DNA from: Pseudarthrobacter equi
GTDB taxonomy: Bacteria; Actinomycetota; Actinomycetes; Actinomycetales; Micrococcaceae
Assembly: GCF_900105535.1 (NCBI RefSeq)
Contig: NZ_LT629779.1
Coordinates: forward strand, 3,844,001-3,908,000
DNA: 64,000 bases
Direction of reading: 5' to 3'
Under the pieces are notes generated by a model. The model was not told the origin of the DNA. It made no database searches and saw only the letters and a list, made by a program, of their open reading frames with translations. A program made the translations under genes and the position numbers. This document shows, piece by piece, positions 41,347 through 50,808 of the stretch; position 1 is the stretch's first letter, and every line of letters begins with the position of its first letter.

Positions 41347-41850
41347 ATGCCTTCCAGCCTTCCCTTCCTGGCGCGTGCCCGCGTGCGGTCCCCCGCCCAC
41401 CCTCCGGAACGGTCCGGCGGGCCGAAGCTGAAGGCCCTCGCCGCCGCTGCTGCCGCGCTGGCTGCCCTGGCCCTGGCTGGCTGCTCATCAGTTGTTTCGG
41501 TGGAAAACGCCGACGTTCCGCAGTGGCGCACCACGGCGCTCCCCACGGCCCCGGACTCGGTGCTTGACGACGCCGGCAAGATCCTCAACCGCGACCGCAT
41601 CGTGCAGGAGGCGGCCGACGTCCCCGCGGGCAATTACACGCTGACGGCCACCTGCGACGGCGGCGGAAAGGCCTTCTTCGCGGTCTCGCTGAACGGTGCC
41701 GCGATCACCGAGGCGGGGGCTGCCTGCAACGGCAGCAAAGAGACGTCCAAGGTTGCGCTCCCCGAAGCGGGCCGGCTCGAAATCAGCACTTCAAGCGTTG
41801 ATGCGCCGCTCATTTATGCCTACCAGCTGGCTCCGGCGGCAGCGCGTTAA
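41347..41850 (+). CDS. Small lipoprotein A, unknown function
   Basis: 167 aa with a long basic N-terminal region, hydrophobic core and lipobox LAGC at Cys46. The mature domain has about 120 residues, two Cys (T-A-T-C and G-A-A-C) that could form a disulfide, and a beta-rich pattern ending in I-Y-A-Y-Q-L. It matches gene B downstream in the order Y-x-L-T, Cys, F-x-V, Cys, then aromatic-x-L near the end, so the two look like diverged duplicates. I do not recognise the family. Confidence 0.72.
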   Translation: MPSSLPFLARARVRSPAHPPERSGGPKLKALAAAAAALAALALAGCSSVVSVENADVPQWRTTALPTAPDSVLDDAGKILNRDRIVQEAADVPAGNYTLTATCDGGGKAFFAVSLNGAAITEAGAACNGSKETSKVALPEAGRLEISTSSVDAPLIYAYQLAPAAAR

Positions 41851-41890
41851 TACGGTGGTTCCTGCTCTGGCAGGCGGGCGCCCGCAGGCA

Positions 41891-41896
41891 TAAAGT
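41891..41896 (+). promoter_or_regulatory. -10 element of a probable leaderless transcript for lipoprotein B
   Basis: TAAAGT, six bases before the ATG at 41903. Confidence 0.45.
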
Positions 41897-41902
41897 CGGG
41901 AT

Positions 41903-42499
41903 ATGCCCAGTGTGCGGAGATTCTCCGTGCCCCGTCCCGTGGGAGTACCTCGCGAAGCGACAGCACGAGCGACAGCACGGGCGACGCCAGCGCGGAAGCC
42001 GGCCGGCGCCGTCGTTGGCGTTGTGCTGGCGGCCGGCCTGGCGCTGGGCGGCTGCGAATACACGTACGACGACGGCCGGAGCTACGCCGCGTCGGCGGGG
42101 GCCGAAGCGACCGCCGACCCCGGTCCCCTCTTCACCAGGGACCCGCTGACGCGCGACCCCGTGGGCCAGGATGAGCTGGACGGGTGGGTGGCCCGCACGC
42201 TCCCGGAGGCTCCGCAGCCCGCCGTCCACATCGGCGCCGGCGTGCTGGCTGCCGGCGAAATGCGGTCCGACTCCTCGCCCGCCCTGGGAACAGGAACCTA
42301 CGCGTTGACACTTGCATGTCGGAGCCAGCGCCGAGTGAACTTCACCGTCCGCAGCGATACCCTGACCCTGGTGGATTTGGGCCTGCGCTGCGGCATCAAC
42401 CGTGAGAACGTCATCTACCTTTCGGCGCCGACTGCGCTGACCGTCACGGTGGAGGCCAGGACGGGAGCGAACTACGCGTTCCGGCTCCGCAAGTTGTAA
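41903..42499 (+). CDS. Small lipoprotein B, unknown function, related to A
   Basis: 198 aa. A very long Arg/Ala-rich N-terminal region of about 35 residues precedes the hydrophobic core and lipobox LGGC at Cys51. The mature part adds about 45 residues rich in Asp and Thr before the domain shared with lipoprotein A (Y-A-L-T-L-A-C, F-T-V, L-R-C, Y-A-F-R-L). No known family. Both genes follow the methyltransferase divergently and precede the convergent trhO. Confidence 0.7.
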   Translation: MPSVRRFSVPRPVGVPREATARATARATPARKPAGAVVGVVLAAGLALGGCEYTYDDGRSYAASAGAEATADPGPLFTRDPLTRDPVGQDELDGWVARTLPEAPQPAVHIGAGVLAAGEMRSDSSPALGTGTYALTLACRSQRRVNFTVRSDTLTLVDLGLRCGINRENVIYLSAPTALTVTVEARTGANYAFRLRKL

Positions 42500-42526
42500 G
42501 CCGGCGGACTTTGGTGGTGCGGCCGG

Positions 42527-43420
42527 TCAGGCCGCGCAGCCCCCGGGGCAGCGGAGGGTTTCCGGGCTGGCGGCGCAGTCCGCGCAGTACAGCGTGAGGG
42601 TGCGGCAGCTGGGATTGGAGCAGTTCTCGAACTTGCTGGTGGGCGCCTTGCAGCGGACGCATTCACCGATGGTTTTGGCGTCGTCGCTGAATTCGAGGTG
42701 CATGCGTTTATCGAAGACGTACAGCGAGCCCTCCCACAGGCCCTGGTCCTTGAAGGCCTCGCCGTAGCGGACAATCCCGCCGTCGAGCTGGTAGACCTCC
42801 GTGAAGCCGCGGTTGACCATGAGGCTGGACAGGACTTCGCAGCGGATTCCACCGGTGCAGTAGGTGACCACCGGTTTGTCCTTCAGGGCGTCGTATTTGC
42901 CGGAATCCAGTTCCTTGATGAAGTCATGCGTGGTGGCCACATCCGGCACCACGGCGTCCTTGAACCTGCCGATCTGGGCCTCGAAGGCGTTGCGGCCGTC
43001 AAAGAAGACCACTTCTTCGCCGGACTGCTTCCGGGCTTCCACCAGTTCGTGCAGTTCCTCCGGCTTCAGGTGTGTTCCGCCTCCCACCACGCCGCCGGCG
43101 TCCACGGTGAGCTCGCCGGGCGCGCCGAAGGAGACAATTTCGTCGCGGACCTTGACGCTCAGCCGGGGGAAGTCCTCCGCGCCGCCGTCGGACCATTTCA
43201 CGTCGATGCCGTGGAAGCCCTTGTATTCGCGGGTGGTCTTGACGTACTGCTTGACCGCGCCGATCTCGCCGCCCACGGTGGCGTTGATGCCGTCCTTGGA
43301 GATGATGATCCTGCCGGTCAGGCCGAGCTTCTCGCAGAGGGCACGCTGCCAGAGCCGCACTGCGTCGGGATCCGGGATGGGGGTAAAGCCGTAAAAAAGG
43401 ACGATTCGGTTCAAAGCCAC
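42527..43420 (-). CDS. trhO: tRNA uridine(34) hydroxylase, rhodanese-like (TrhO)
   Basis: Makes 5-hydroxyuridine at the wobble base of tRNA. 297 aa from the GTG at 43420. An acylphosphatase-like N-terminal domain (G-I-N-A-T-V-G-G) is followed by a rhodanese domain with the active-site loop Y-C-T-G-G-I-R-C-E and a Cys-rich tail with several C-x2-C pairs that probably binds Zn. No ribosome site precedes the GTG, but a -10-like TACCCT lies seven bases upstream, pointing to a leaderless mRNA. Confidence 0.92.
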   Translation of the reverse strand: MALNRIVLFYGFTPIPDPDAVRLWQRALCEKLGLTGRIIISKDGINATVGGEIGAVKQYVKTTREYKGFHGIDVKWSDGGAEDFPRLSVKVRDEIVSFGAPGELTVDAGGVVGGGTHLKPEELHELVEARKQSGEEVVFFDGRNAFEAQIGRFKDAVVPDVATTHDFIKELDSGKYDALKDKPVVTYCTGGIRCEVLSSLMVNRGFTEVYQLDGGIVRYGEAFKDQGLWEGSLYVFDKRMHLEFSDDAKTIGECVRCKAPTSKFENCSNPSCRTLTLYCADCAASPETLRCPGGCAA

Positions 43421-43427
43421 GTATTTA

Positions 43428-43433
43428 AGGGTA
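43428..43433 (-). promoter_or_regulatory. -10 element of a probable leaderless trhO transcript
   Basis: TACCCT on the minus strand with seven bases to the GTG start. Confidence 0.5.
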
Positions 43434-43523
43434 TCCGTCTTTCCACGGGCCGTGTCCGCGTCCGCTCCATCACGAATTGCATAAGCTCTGGGGCGCACCC
43501 TGTTGCTTGTGATCGGGCTGGCA

Positions 43524-43529
43524 TAGTCT
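43524..43529 (+). promoter_or_regulatory. -10 element of a probable leaderless GNAT transcript
   Basis: TAGTCT, seven bases before the ATG at 43537; TGTTGC at 43501-43506 is a possible -35 with a 17-base spacer. Confidence 0.5.
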
Positions 43530-43536
43530 TCATGCC

Positions 43537-44229
43537 ATGAGTCCGGAAACGTTGATTGAAGACATCACTGGCCTTCTTGAAGTGTGGGTGGCGGGCTGGG
43601 CCGGCTGCCGCGGGTACCAGACATCAACCGAGGGCCGCTTCCCCGCCGCCCTCCGGTCCGACACCAGCGGGGAATGGGAATACTTCGCCGCCGACCCCAC
43701 TGACCAGGAATTTGGTGAGCTGGCCGCCAGGACTGCGGAAGCCGCGCCGCGGGTCCTGACCATCCTCACCAATGACATTCCCCGCTACACGGCGCTGGCG
43801 GCCAGGCACGGGCTGAACGTCACCTCCGGTTCCCAGACCATGATGATCGTGGACATGGAAACGCAGGATGCCGAGGACCCCTGGCTCTCCGACGACGACC
43901 TGTCCCTGACCACGTCCACCCACCACGGCGTGCACTATGCCGAGGTCAAGTCCGGTGAGGCGCTTGCCGCCAGCGGCAGGGTGTTCGTGGTGGGCGAGAC
44001 GGCGGTCTTCGACAAAATCATCACCGAGCCGGCGTTCCAGCGCCGCGGACTGGGCAGCTTCATCATGCGGGCCCTGGCAGCGCAGGCCTTCGAACACGAC
44101 GTGCAGACGGGGCTGCTGCTGGCCTCCATCGACGGCCAGAAGCTGTACTCCCACTTGGGGTGGAGCACTGTTTCGCAGGTGCTGATGCTCTCGGCGTCGC
44201 ACGACGGTTCGGACCTGTCCCTGAGCTGA
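43537..44229 (+). CDS. GNAT-family N-acetyltransferase
   Basis: 230 aa. The acetyl-CoA loop is R-R-G-L-G-S at about residues 169-174, followed by the helix [10 protein letters not shown]; a late S-H-L-G-W motif is typical of the fold. The first 100 residues form an extra N-terminal half that resembles a second, degenerate GNAT unit. Acceptor unknown. Divergent from trhO. Confidence 0.85.
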   Translation: MSPETLIEDITGLLEVWVAGWAGCRGYQTSTEGRFPAALRSDTSGEWEYFAADPTDQEFGELAARTAEAAPRVLTILTNDIPRYTALAARHGLNVTSGSQTMMIVDMETQDAEDPWLSDDDLSLTTSTHHGVHYAEVKSGEALAASGRVFVVGETAVFDKIITEPAFQRRGLGSFIMRALAAQAFEHDVQTGLLLASIDGQKLYSHLGWSTVSQVLMLSASHDGSDLSLS

Positions 44230-44313
44230 CTCCGCCGCCGATCTGCACGCAGGTCCGTTACCCCGATGGCGAACCCGGCCGGCGGTGTCCGTGCCGGGTG
44301 AAACAATGTTGGG

Positions 44314-46701
44314 GTGAATCCCCATGACTCCCTGATCCCGTTGCTGGGCCGCGGCCCGGACCCGGAGCAGCTGCGTCATGTCCGGACCATTCCCGCGCGC
44401 GCCGCGGTCCATGAGCCGTGGCCGGACTGGGTGCACCCGGACCTGGTGGCGGCCTACGGCTCGCTGGGGATCGGCGAACCGTATCGGCACCAGGTGGAGG
44501 CGGCAGACATCGCCCATGGCGGCGGCCACGTGGTGGTGGCCACCGGAACGGCGTCGGGAAAGTCGCTCGCCTACCAGTTGCCGGCGCTGGACGCCATCCA
44601 CCGGTCCGAGCTGCGGGTGCTGGCCGAGCCCGGGAAGATCCACGACGACGGAGCGGTCACCCTGTACCTCTCCCCCACCAAGGCCCTGGCCGCGGACCAG
44701 CACAACGCCATCCGTGCGCTCAGGCTGCCCACTGTCAGGGCCGAAACCTACGACGGCGACACGGACCCCGCGTCCCGGCGCTGGATCCGCGACCACGCCA
44801 ACTTCATCCTCGCCAACCCCGACATGCTGCACTTCGGCATCCTGCCCAACCATGCATGGTGGGCGGGATTCTTCCGCCGCCTCCGGTACGTCATCGTGGA
44901 CGAGGCCCACAGCTACCGCGGCGTGTTCGGCTCCCATGTGGCCAACCTGCTGCGGCGGCTCCGCCGGATCTGCGCCTACTACGGGGCCGGCAGTTCCTTC
45001 CCTGAGCCGGTGTTCATTGCCGCATCCGCCACGGCGTCTGACCCTGACACGTCCTTCTCCCGGCTGATCGGTGCACCGGTCAAGGCCGTTTCCCGGGACG
45101 CCTCGCCCCACGGTTCCACCACTGTGGCGTTCTGGGAGCCTGCGCTGACCGAGTTGCGCGGTGAAAACGGGGCGAAGGAGCGGCGGACCGCTGTGGCCGA
45201 AACCGCGGACCTGCTGGCCAACCTCGTCTCGGCCCAGGTCCGGACCATCGCGTTCATCAAGTCGCGGCGCGGAGCCGAAACCATTTCGACCATCACCAAA
45301 CGCCTGCTGGACGAGGTGGATCCCAGCCTGCCGCAGCGGGTGGCCGCCTACCGGTCCGGCTACCTGCCGGAGGAACGCCGGGCAGTGGAGAAGGCCCTGC
45401 GGTCAGGCCAGCTGCTGGGGGTTTCCAGCACGTCGGCGCTGGAACTGGGCATCGACATATCCGGGCTGGACGCCGTTCTGGTGGCGGGCTGGCCGGGGAC
45501 CAGGGCGTCGCTGTTCCAGCAGATTGGCCGTGCCGGCCGGGCCGGGCAGGATGCCATTGCGGCCTTTGTGGCCAGCGACGATCCCCTGGACACCTTTTTG
45601 GTGAACCACCCCGAGGCTATTTTTGATGTATCGGTGGAAGCCACGGTCTTCGACCCCGCCAACCCCTATGTACTGGGTCCGCACCTCTGCGCTGCCGCAG
45701 CCGAGCTTCCCCTCGGTCCGGGCGAGCTGGGCCTGTTCGGCGCCACCGCCGAGGGGTTGCTGGACCGGCTGGTCGCGCAGGGGTACCTGCGCCGGCGCCC
45801 GGCCGGCTGGTTCTGGACGCACCCCCAGAGCGCCGCAGCCATGGTCAACTTAAGGGCCGACGGCGGCGGTCCCGTCAGCATCGTGGACGCGGACACCGGC
45901 TCGCTGCTGGGCACCATGGACTCCCCCCAGACCCACTACCAGGCTCACAACGGGGCCGTGTACATCCACCAGGGCGACAGCTATGTGGTGGAAGACCTGA
46001 ATGAGGAGGACCACTGCGTGGTGGTCCGCCGGGCCAACCCCGATTACTACACCACGGCCCGGGACGTCACCCAGATTGAGGTGCTGGAAACACAGCGGAC
46101 CATGCAGTGGGGCGACATCACTGTCCACTTCGGTGACGTGAAGGTGACCACCCAGGTTGTCTCCTTCCAGCGCAAGGCCCTGGTCTCCAATGAAATCCTG
46201 GGCGAGGAGCCGCTCGAACTCGGGGCAAGGGACCTGTTCACGAAGGCGGTCTGGTTCGTGGTGGACAACCGCTCCCTCACCGCCGCCGGTCTCATCGAGG
46301 CCCAGTTCCCCGGGGCCCTGCATGCTGCCGAACACGCCGCGATAGGCCTGCTGCCGCTGGTGGCGTCCAGCGACCGCTGGGACATCGGCGGTGTGTCGAC
46401 GGCCCTGCACGCAGACACCGGGGTGCCCACCATCTTCGTGTACGACGGGCACCCCGGCGGCGCCGGATTTGCTGAGCGCGGTTTCGAGAAGGCCAAGGTG
46501 TGGCTGGCGGCCACCCGTGCCGCCATCGAAGCCTGCGAGTGCGAGTCCGGGTGCCCGTCCTGCGTCCAGTCACCCAAATGCGGCAACAAGAACAACCCGC
46601 TGGACAAGGCAGCCGCCATCACCCTGCTGGGCGTCCTGCTGAAGGACGCCACAGAGTCCGCGCCGGTTGAACAGCCGGACACAGGATCCCGGCTCACCTA
46701 G
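44314..46701 (+). CDS. DEAH-box helicase with C-terminal DUF1998 domain (MrfA/Hrq1-like)
   Basis: 795 aa. Walker A A-T-G-T-A-S-G-K-S, D-E-A-H box, S-A-T-A motif III, and in the second RecA domain S-T-S-A-L-E-L-G-I-D and Q-I-G-R-A-G-R. The end has four clustered Cys (C-E-C-E-S-G-C-P-S-C) typical of DUF1998, which binds Zn in MrfA, a Bacillus helicase for mitomycin-damage repair. GTG start; AACAAT lies six bases upstream, so it may be leaderless. Convergent with the Tad genes. Confidence 0.93.
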   Translation: MNPHDSLIPLLGRGPDPEQLRHVRTIPARAAVHEPWPDWVHPDLVAAYGSLGIGEPYRHQVEAADIAHGGGHVVVATGTASGKSLAYQLPALDAIHRSELRVLAEPGKIHDDGAVTLYLSPTKALAADQHNAIRALRLPTVRAETYDGDTDPASRRWIRDHANFILANPDMLHFGILPNHAWWAGFFRRLRYVIVDEAHSYRGVFGSHVANLLRRLRRICAYYGAGSSFPEPVFIAASATASDPDTSFSRLIGAPVKAVSRDASPHGSTTVAFWEPALTELRGENGAKERRTAVAETADLLANLVSAQVRTIAFIKSRRGAETISTITKRLLDEVDPSLPQRVAAYRSGYLPEERRAVEKALRSGQLLGVSSTSALELGIDISGLDAVLVAGWPGTRASLFQQIGRAGRAGQDAIAAFVASDDPLDTFLVNHPEAIFDVSVEATVFDPANPYVLGPHLCAAAAELPLGPGELGLFGATAEGLLDRLVAQGYLRRRPAGWFWTHPQSAAAMVNLRADGGGPVSIVDADTGSLLGTMDSPQTHYQAHNGAVYIHQGDSYVVEDLNEEDHCVVVRRANPDYYTTARDVTQIEVLETQRTMQWGDITVHFGDVKVTTQVVSFQRKALVSNEILGEEPLELGARDLFTKAVWFVVDNRSLTAAGLIEAQFPGALHAAEHAAIGLLPLVASSDRWDIGGVSTALHADTGVPTIFVYDGHPGGAGFAERGFEKAKVWLAATRAAIEACECESGCPSCVQSPKCGNKNNPLDKAAAITLLGVLLKDATESAPVEQPDTGSRLT

Positions 46702-46726
46702 GTTCCCTGCCGTCGCCGCAGGCAGC

Positions 46727-47122
46727 CTAGGGCGGCGGTCCGGCACGAGCTCGCCCGGTGGCCGCGCCCAGCATCGATCGTTCGTGCAGTTCCGTCCTGA
46801 CCTCGAGGGTCAACCCGGGGCCCTTTACGCAGCTGAGGACCCGTGCCGCGTGCCGGGACGCGACGTCGTTGGCCACGGTGCAGGGCTCGCCTGCCGAGAT
46901 TCCGCGCAGGGCGTCGGCCCCTGCGAGCGCTGCCAGGTCCGCGGCCGACGCCGCACGGCTGGCCTGCACCGCTGACTGGGCCAGGAGCATCACCAGCACG
47001 GCTGCCATCAGGACCACCAACGCCAGCCCGGCCGCGAGAACGGTGCCTGATCCCCGTTCCCGGTGATCGGGGCCAGGACGGGCTTGCTGACCACGGCGTT
47101 GACCCGGGCGGCCCGCTGTCAC
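46727..47122 (-). CDS. TadE-like pilus/secretion protein (Rv3654c type)
   Basis: 131 aa from the GTG at 47122, which overlaps the preceding TadE stop (GTGA). A basic start and R-G-S-G-T motif lead into one long hydrophobic helix at about 27-50; the rest is soluble with two Cys (P-C-T and S-C-V). This is the last gene of the actinobacterial Tad locus beside the DUF1998 helicase. Minor pilin-like or secreted role; details unknown. Confidence 0.78.
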   Translation of the reverse strand: MTAGRPGQRRGQQARPGPDHRERGSGTVLAAGLALVVLMAAVLVMLLAQSAVQASRAASAADLAALAGADALRGISAGEPCTVANDVASRHAARVLSCVKGPGLTLEVRTELHERSMLGAATGRARAGPPP

Positions 47123-47562
47123 CTGTTCCCCTTTCCGTCGGTGAGGCCGCTGCTCCCTGCTGGCGCACCGGCCGTGCGCTCCGCTCGGGTGGACGCCCGG
47201 GCAGTGAGGGTCCACGGGATGGATGTTCCCAGCGGGCCTCCCACGCGGTCCGTCACGGTGACGTTGAACCATTCGCCCTCGGCTGCCACCGTGGCGGCTG
47301 CTGTTCCACCCGCGAGGGTGCGGACGGTCTGCGCCACGGTGGCAGGGTCTTCGCCCCTGGCCAGGGCCCTGGCGCCGGACCGCGCCCCCTCCTCGATCCG
47401 CAGCTGGGTGACACCGGCGGCGGCTCCAGCCAGGAGCATGGCCAACAAGGCCACCACGACGGGAAGGGTGACGGCGAACTCGGCTGTGACCGCACCCCGG
47501 CACGCAGCTGAACTATTCGCCCGCCGCGGAGCGGCTCCCCGCGCGGCCGGCGCAGCTGTCAC
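47119..47562 (-). CDS. TadE-family pilus assembly protein
   Basis: 147 aa. After a basic tail the pseudopilin motif R-G-A-V-T-A-E-F-A-V leads into a hydrophobic helix at about 30-52. TadE proteins are processed by prepilin peptidase and act as minor pilins. It overlaps the neighbours on both sides by four bases. Confidence 0.85.
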   Translation of the reverse strand: MTAAPAARGAAPRRANSSAACRGAVTAEFAVTLPVVVALLAMLLAGAAAGVTQLRIEEGARSGARALARGEDPATVAQTVRTLAGGTAAATVAAEGEWFNVTVTDRVGGPLGTSIPWTLTARASTRAERTAGAPAGSSGLTDGKGNR

Positions 47563-47903
47563 GGCAACGCCAGTGCCGTACGGATCAGGTTCAGCAGGAA
47601 ACCCCGGACTTCATCGCTGCGGAGGATGAAGACCAGAAGGCCCGCGAATCCGACCGCGGCGAGGGTGGCGATGGCGTACTCGGCGGTGGCCATTCCGGCT
47701 TCCGACCCCATCAGCCGGACGGAGCGCCGCCGGCGGCGGGACGTACCGGCCCCGGGCCGCAGCTCCACGACGTTTGCCGGCAGGGTGCTGTCCCGTGCGC
47801 GGCCGATGGACTGTGGCCCGCCGGCGCTGCGGCCTGCGGGAGCGGGCCGGGCGGCGAGCGCGGACGTGCCGGCAAAGGTGTGACGGTGGTGATTCGTGGA
47901 CAT
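47559..47903 (-). CDS. DUF4244 protein, probable Flp-type pilin
   Basis: 114 aa. A basic, disordered 65-residue leader ends in G-M-A-T-A-E-Y-A, the form of a prepilin cleavage site with Glu at the fifth position, followed by a hydrophobic helix and a short tail. It is the best candidate for the main pilin of the locus. A good AAGGA site precedes the ATG, after a 189-base gap in which I see no gene. Confidence 0.82.
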   Translation of the reverse strand: MSTNHHRHTFAGTSALAARPAPAGRSAGGPQSIGRARDSTLPANVVELRPGAGTSRRRRRSVRLMGSEAGMATAEYAIATLAAVGFAGLLVFILRSDEVRGFLLNLIRTALALP

Positions 47904-48092
47904 GTGGTTTTTCCTTCCGTAGCGCCGGAGGTTCTTCCGGCTGGTGATGACTCTTCCGGCGCGGGCGGCGGCCGGTAAGGTCCCTGTTTCGGTAAGTGGA
48001 TAAGCAGTGGCGGCCAGCCGCTGTGGAGGACTGGACAGCGGGCTCCTGCCCGGGGCCGCTGGAGCCCCGCTGCTGCGGTCAGGAGCCCCCGG

Positions 48093-48701
48093 TCAGGAGC
48101 CTGAAGGCACCAGGGCCAGCAGTACGGGGACGACGCCGAGGCAGATGAAGGCGGGGAGCGAACACAGTCCCAGCGGAATGACGAGCTTGACGCCCAGCGA
48201 CGCGGCACGCTTTTCGGCGGCCCGGAAGCGTTCCCGGCGGAGCCTGGCCGCCTGGGCGTAGAGGATGGCCGACGACGGCGCGCCGGTCAGCGCAGCGAAG
48301 CCCAGTGCATCCCGCAACTCGAGGATGTCGGGCCGGCGGACGGCGGAGCTGCGCCAGGCCGTTTCCCAATCGGCACCGATGGCCAGGGCTGAAACCACCG
48401 GCCGCAGTGATTCGCTGTACTTCGCCGAGGCGGACATGGAGACCAGTTCCAAGGCGCGGCCGATGCTGGAACCGGCGTCGAGCATGGCCGCTACAAGTTC
48501 GAGCATCATGGCGGTGTCGGCAAGGCCGGGTCCGGCCCGGTTGCGGGGTTCCGGGATTATTGGCGTATGCCCCGGGCCCGGGTCATGTAATTCGAGGGTG
48601 CGGAGCCGTGTCCGGGCCCTGCCTCGTCCGGCGCAGGCCAGGAACGCTGCGGCGGCAAGGACGGCGAACAGCCCCAATGCTGCGATGCCGGTGCCCGTCA
48701 C
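48093..48701 (-). CDS. Type II secretion F-domain protein, TadC-like
   Basis: 202 aa, membrane protein with a T2SSF domain (L-E-L-V-A-A-M-L-D-A-G-S-S-I-G-R-A-L), N-terminal helix and two C-terminal helices. Inner-membrane platform of the Tad machine. The start overlaps the TadB-like gene by four bases. Confidence 0.85.
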   Translation of the reverse strand: MTGTGIAALGLFAVLAAAAFLACAGRGRARTRLRTLELHDPGPGHTPIIPEPRNRAGPGLADTAMMLELVAAMLDAGSSIGRALELVSMSASAKYSESLRPVVSALAIGADWETAWRSSAVRRPDILELRDALGFAALTGAPSSAILYAQAARLRRERFRAAEKRAASLGVKLVIPLGLCSLPAFICLGVVPVLLALVPSGS

Positions 48702-49513
48702 AGCTTCCCGGTTCCCGCGGCAGTTGCCACCAGGCGCGAGGACCAGAGCCTGCCGGCAACGGTCAGGGCCACGCCGCCCAGCAAGGCAGCCAGGCCAAGG
48801 GGCGTACCCAACAGCATGGCAAGCGGGTCAACGCCCAGTGCCATCCCGAGCCCAAGGCCCATCAACGGCAGCCAGGTCAGCAGCGAGACCGTGGCTTTTG
48901 GACCGGCCAGGGCAGTCTGGCGCGCCGCGTCCGCGTCGGCCTCCACCTCGAGCTGGGCCGCAAAGCGGGTGAGCACATCAGCGAGGGGGCATCCGCTGGC
49001 CTCGGCGATATCGAAGCAGGCTGCCAGCTCGGACCAGATCCTTGCCTCCCGGTGCCCGCCTGGAAACACCTCCGGCAGCGCCCGCCTGATGGCCGCCGAC
49101 ACCGGTGTGCCACGCGCCGCGGCACCGCGTGCTGCAGCCAGCACGGCAAGGGAACCGTCCGACAGCCCTCCCTTGGCCGGACCGGCAGCAGCATCCCCCG
49201 CAGATGGTTGCGGGCCGTCCGTTCCATAAACGATCCAGAGTTCGTCCCACAGCCTGGCAAGTGTCCGGCCTCCTTTCAGCAGTGCAGCCAGCTGCTGCAC
49301 CAGGACGGTAAGGGGTGTCCCCACAGTGGCGTTCTTTCCCGATCCCAGTTTCTTACGGCGGGTGAATCGCCTGGAGGCGGGCCTGCCCATCAGACCGGAT
49401 GCCCGGGCTGGCGGCCGGCCCGCGGCACGGTGCAGCCGCGCGGCAGCACCCCGGGGCGGCTTGAGCAGCAGCAGCGCCGCCAGGGACAGGGCAAGCGCCA
49501 GCAGGACAATCAC
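48698..49513 (-). CDS. Type II secretion F-domain protein, TadB-like
   Basis: 271 aa from the GTG at 49513, overlapping the ATPase stop (GTGA); the frame upstream of it lies inside the ATPase gene and is not protein-like. An N-terminal helix, a basic linker, a T2SSF domain (F-D-I-A-E-A-S-G-C-P-L-A-D-V-L) and two C-terminal helices. Pairs with the TadC-like protein. Confidence 0.85.
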   Translation of the reverse strand: MIVLLALALSLAALLLLKPPRGAAARLHRAAGRPPARASGLMGRPASRRFTRRKKLGSGKNATVGTPLTVLVQQLAALLKGGRTLARLWDELWIVYGTDGPQPSAGDAAAGPAKGGLSDGSLAVLAAARGAAARGTPVSAAIRRALPEVFPGGHREARIWSELAACFDIAEASGCPLADVLTRFAAQLEVEADADAARQTALAGPKATVSLLTWLPLMGLGLGMALGVDPLAMLLGTPLGLAALLGGVALTVAGRLWSSRLVATAAGTGKL

Positions 49514-50808
49514 CGGATGTCCTCCGGGTCCATGCCGAGTCGCGCGGCCAGCGCCGGCCACGCGGGTCCTGCGACACCGGCCGCAGTTTCCAGGGCCGGC
49601 ACCACAGTCAGCCCCTCCGGCGAATCGACGAAAACACCGATGCACGTGACCTCGCGTCCCCGGGGTGTCAGTTCGACGTGGATGGCCACGTCCAACGCAC
49701 TGGCTGCCTGCAGCCGCACACCGTCCGGGCTCAACCCTGCCAGTGCACCAAGGGCCGTGAGCCTGGCCGGAACCGAGGCCGCTGTGTTGGCGTGGATGGT
49801 GCCGCCTCCGCCGCTGTGGCCTGTATTCATGGCGGTAAGAAGCTCCCGGACCTCGGCGCCGCGGCACTCACCCACCACCAGCCTGTCGGGTCGCATGCGC
49901 AGGGCCTGCCGTACCAGTTCGCCCAGGTCCACTTCGCCGCCGCCTTCCAGGTTTCCGTGCCTGGACTCCAGGGAAACGATGTGCGGGTGGACAGGATTCA
50001 GTTCCGAGGCGTCCTCGATGAGGACCAACCGCTCCCCCGCCGCACACAGCCCCAGCAGCGTTGACAGCAGGGTGGTCTTTCCGGAGCCGGTGGCGCCGCT
50101 GACCAGGAAGCTCAGCCTCTGCTCCACTACGTTCTCCAGTACGTCCCGGACCGGCCCGCTGAACATGCCTCCTTCCTGCAGTTCAGCCATGCCGAAAACG
50201 TGCTCGCGCCTGATGCGGATACTCAACAGGGTCCCCGCCGTGGAGACGGGCGGCAGGACAGCGTGGACACGGTAGCCGCCCGGGAGGCGGACATCAACAC
50301 AGGGCGACCCGTCATCCAGCCGCCGGCCGCCCGCCGCCACCAGCCTGCAGGCGAGCGCGCGCAGCTGGGATTCGCCCTCGAATGCCACCGCCACACGCTC
50401 GATGCCGCGCCCCCGGTCCACCCAAACGGAGTCCGGGGCATTGGCGAAGATGTCCGTCACGGCGGGGTCCCGGGTGAGCTCCTGCAGGGGACCCAGTCCG
50501 TTCAGTTCCGCGCTGATCCGTTCCACTGCGGCGAGCGCTCCCGCAGTTCCGAGCAGCTTTCCGGTGGCCTGGACCGCAGCGGCCACCCGGGACGGAGTCA
50601 CAGCCCCGGCTTCGGCCATCATCGATTCGCGCACCGATTCCAGGAGGCCCGCATCGACAGGACGGCCCCGGGCAGGCGTCCCGCCCTGATGGGGTCCGCG
50701 CCGCTGCCCTTCCAGGATCCGGGCACTTCGCCGGGACCGTGGCGGCAGCGCGGAAACATCGGGAGGTGCCGCAACAGCCCTGGATGCCTCCCCTTCGCCC
50801 GGGGTCAT
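49510..50808 (-). CDS. Tad secretion ATPase, CpaF/TadA family
   Basis: 432 aa. Walker A G-A-T-G-S-G-K-T-T near 245-253, Walker B and Asp box L-V-I-E-D-A-S-E-L, then V-R-Q-A-L-R-M-R-P-D-R and H-S-G-G-G-G-T-I-H-A-N, all as in CpaF. Powers pilus assembly at the inner membrane. The start overlaps the upstream gene by four bases. Confidence 0.94.
   Translation of the reverse strand: MTPGEGEASRAVAAPPDVSALPPRSRRSARILEGQRRGPHQGGTPARGRPVDAGLLESVRESMMAEAGAVTPSRVAAAVQATGKLLGTAGALAAVERISAELNGLGPLQELTRDPAVTDIFANAPDSVWVDRGRGIERVAVAFEGESQLRALACRLVAAGGRRLDDGSPCVDVRLPGGYRVHAVLPPVSTAGTLLSIRIRREHVFGMAELQEGGMFSGPVRDVLENVVEQRLSFLVSGATGSGKTTLLSTLLGLCAAGERLVLIEDASELNPVHPHIVSLESRHGNLEGGGEVDLGELVRQALRMRPDRLVVGECRGAEVRELLTAMNTGHSGGGGTIHANTAASVPARLTALGALAGLSPDGVRLQAASALDVAIHVELTPRGREVTCIGVFVDSPEGLTVVPALETAAGVAGPAWPALAARLGMDPEDIR

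Noticed and set aside
46727..47503. A longer reading of the TadE-like gene from an upstream ATG
   Set aside because: The upstream part lies inside the TadE gene in another frame and reads as Arg/His/Gly noise; the GTGA overlap at 47122 gives a clean start.
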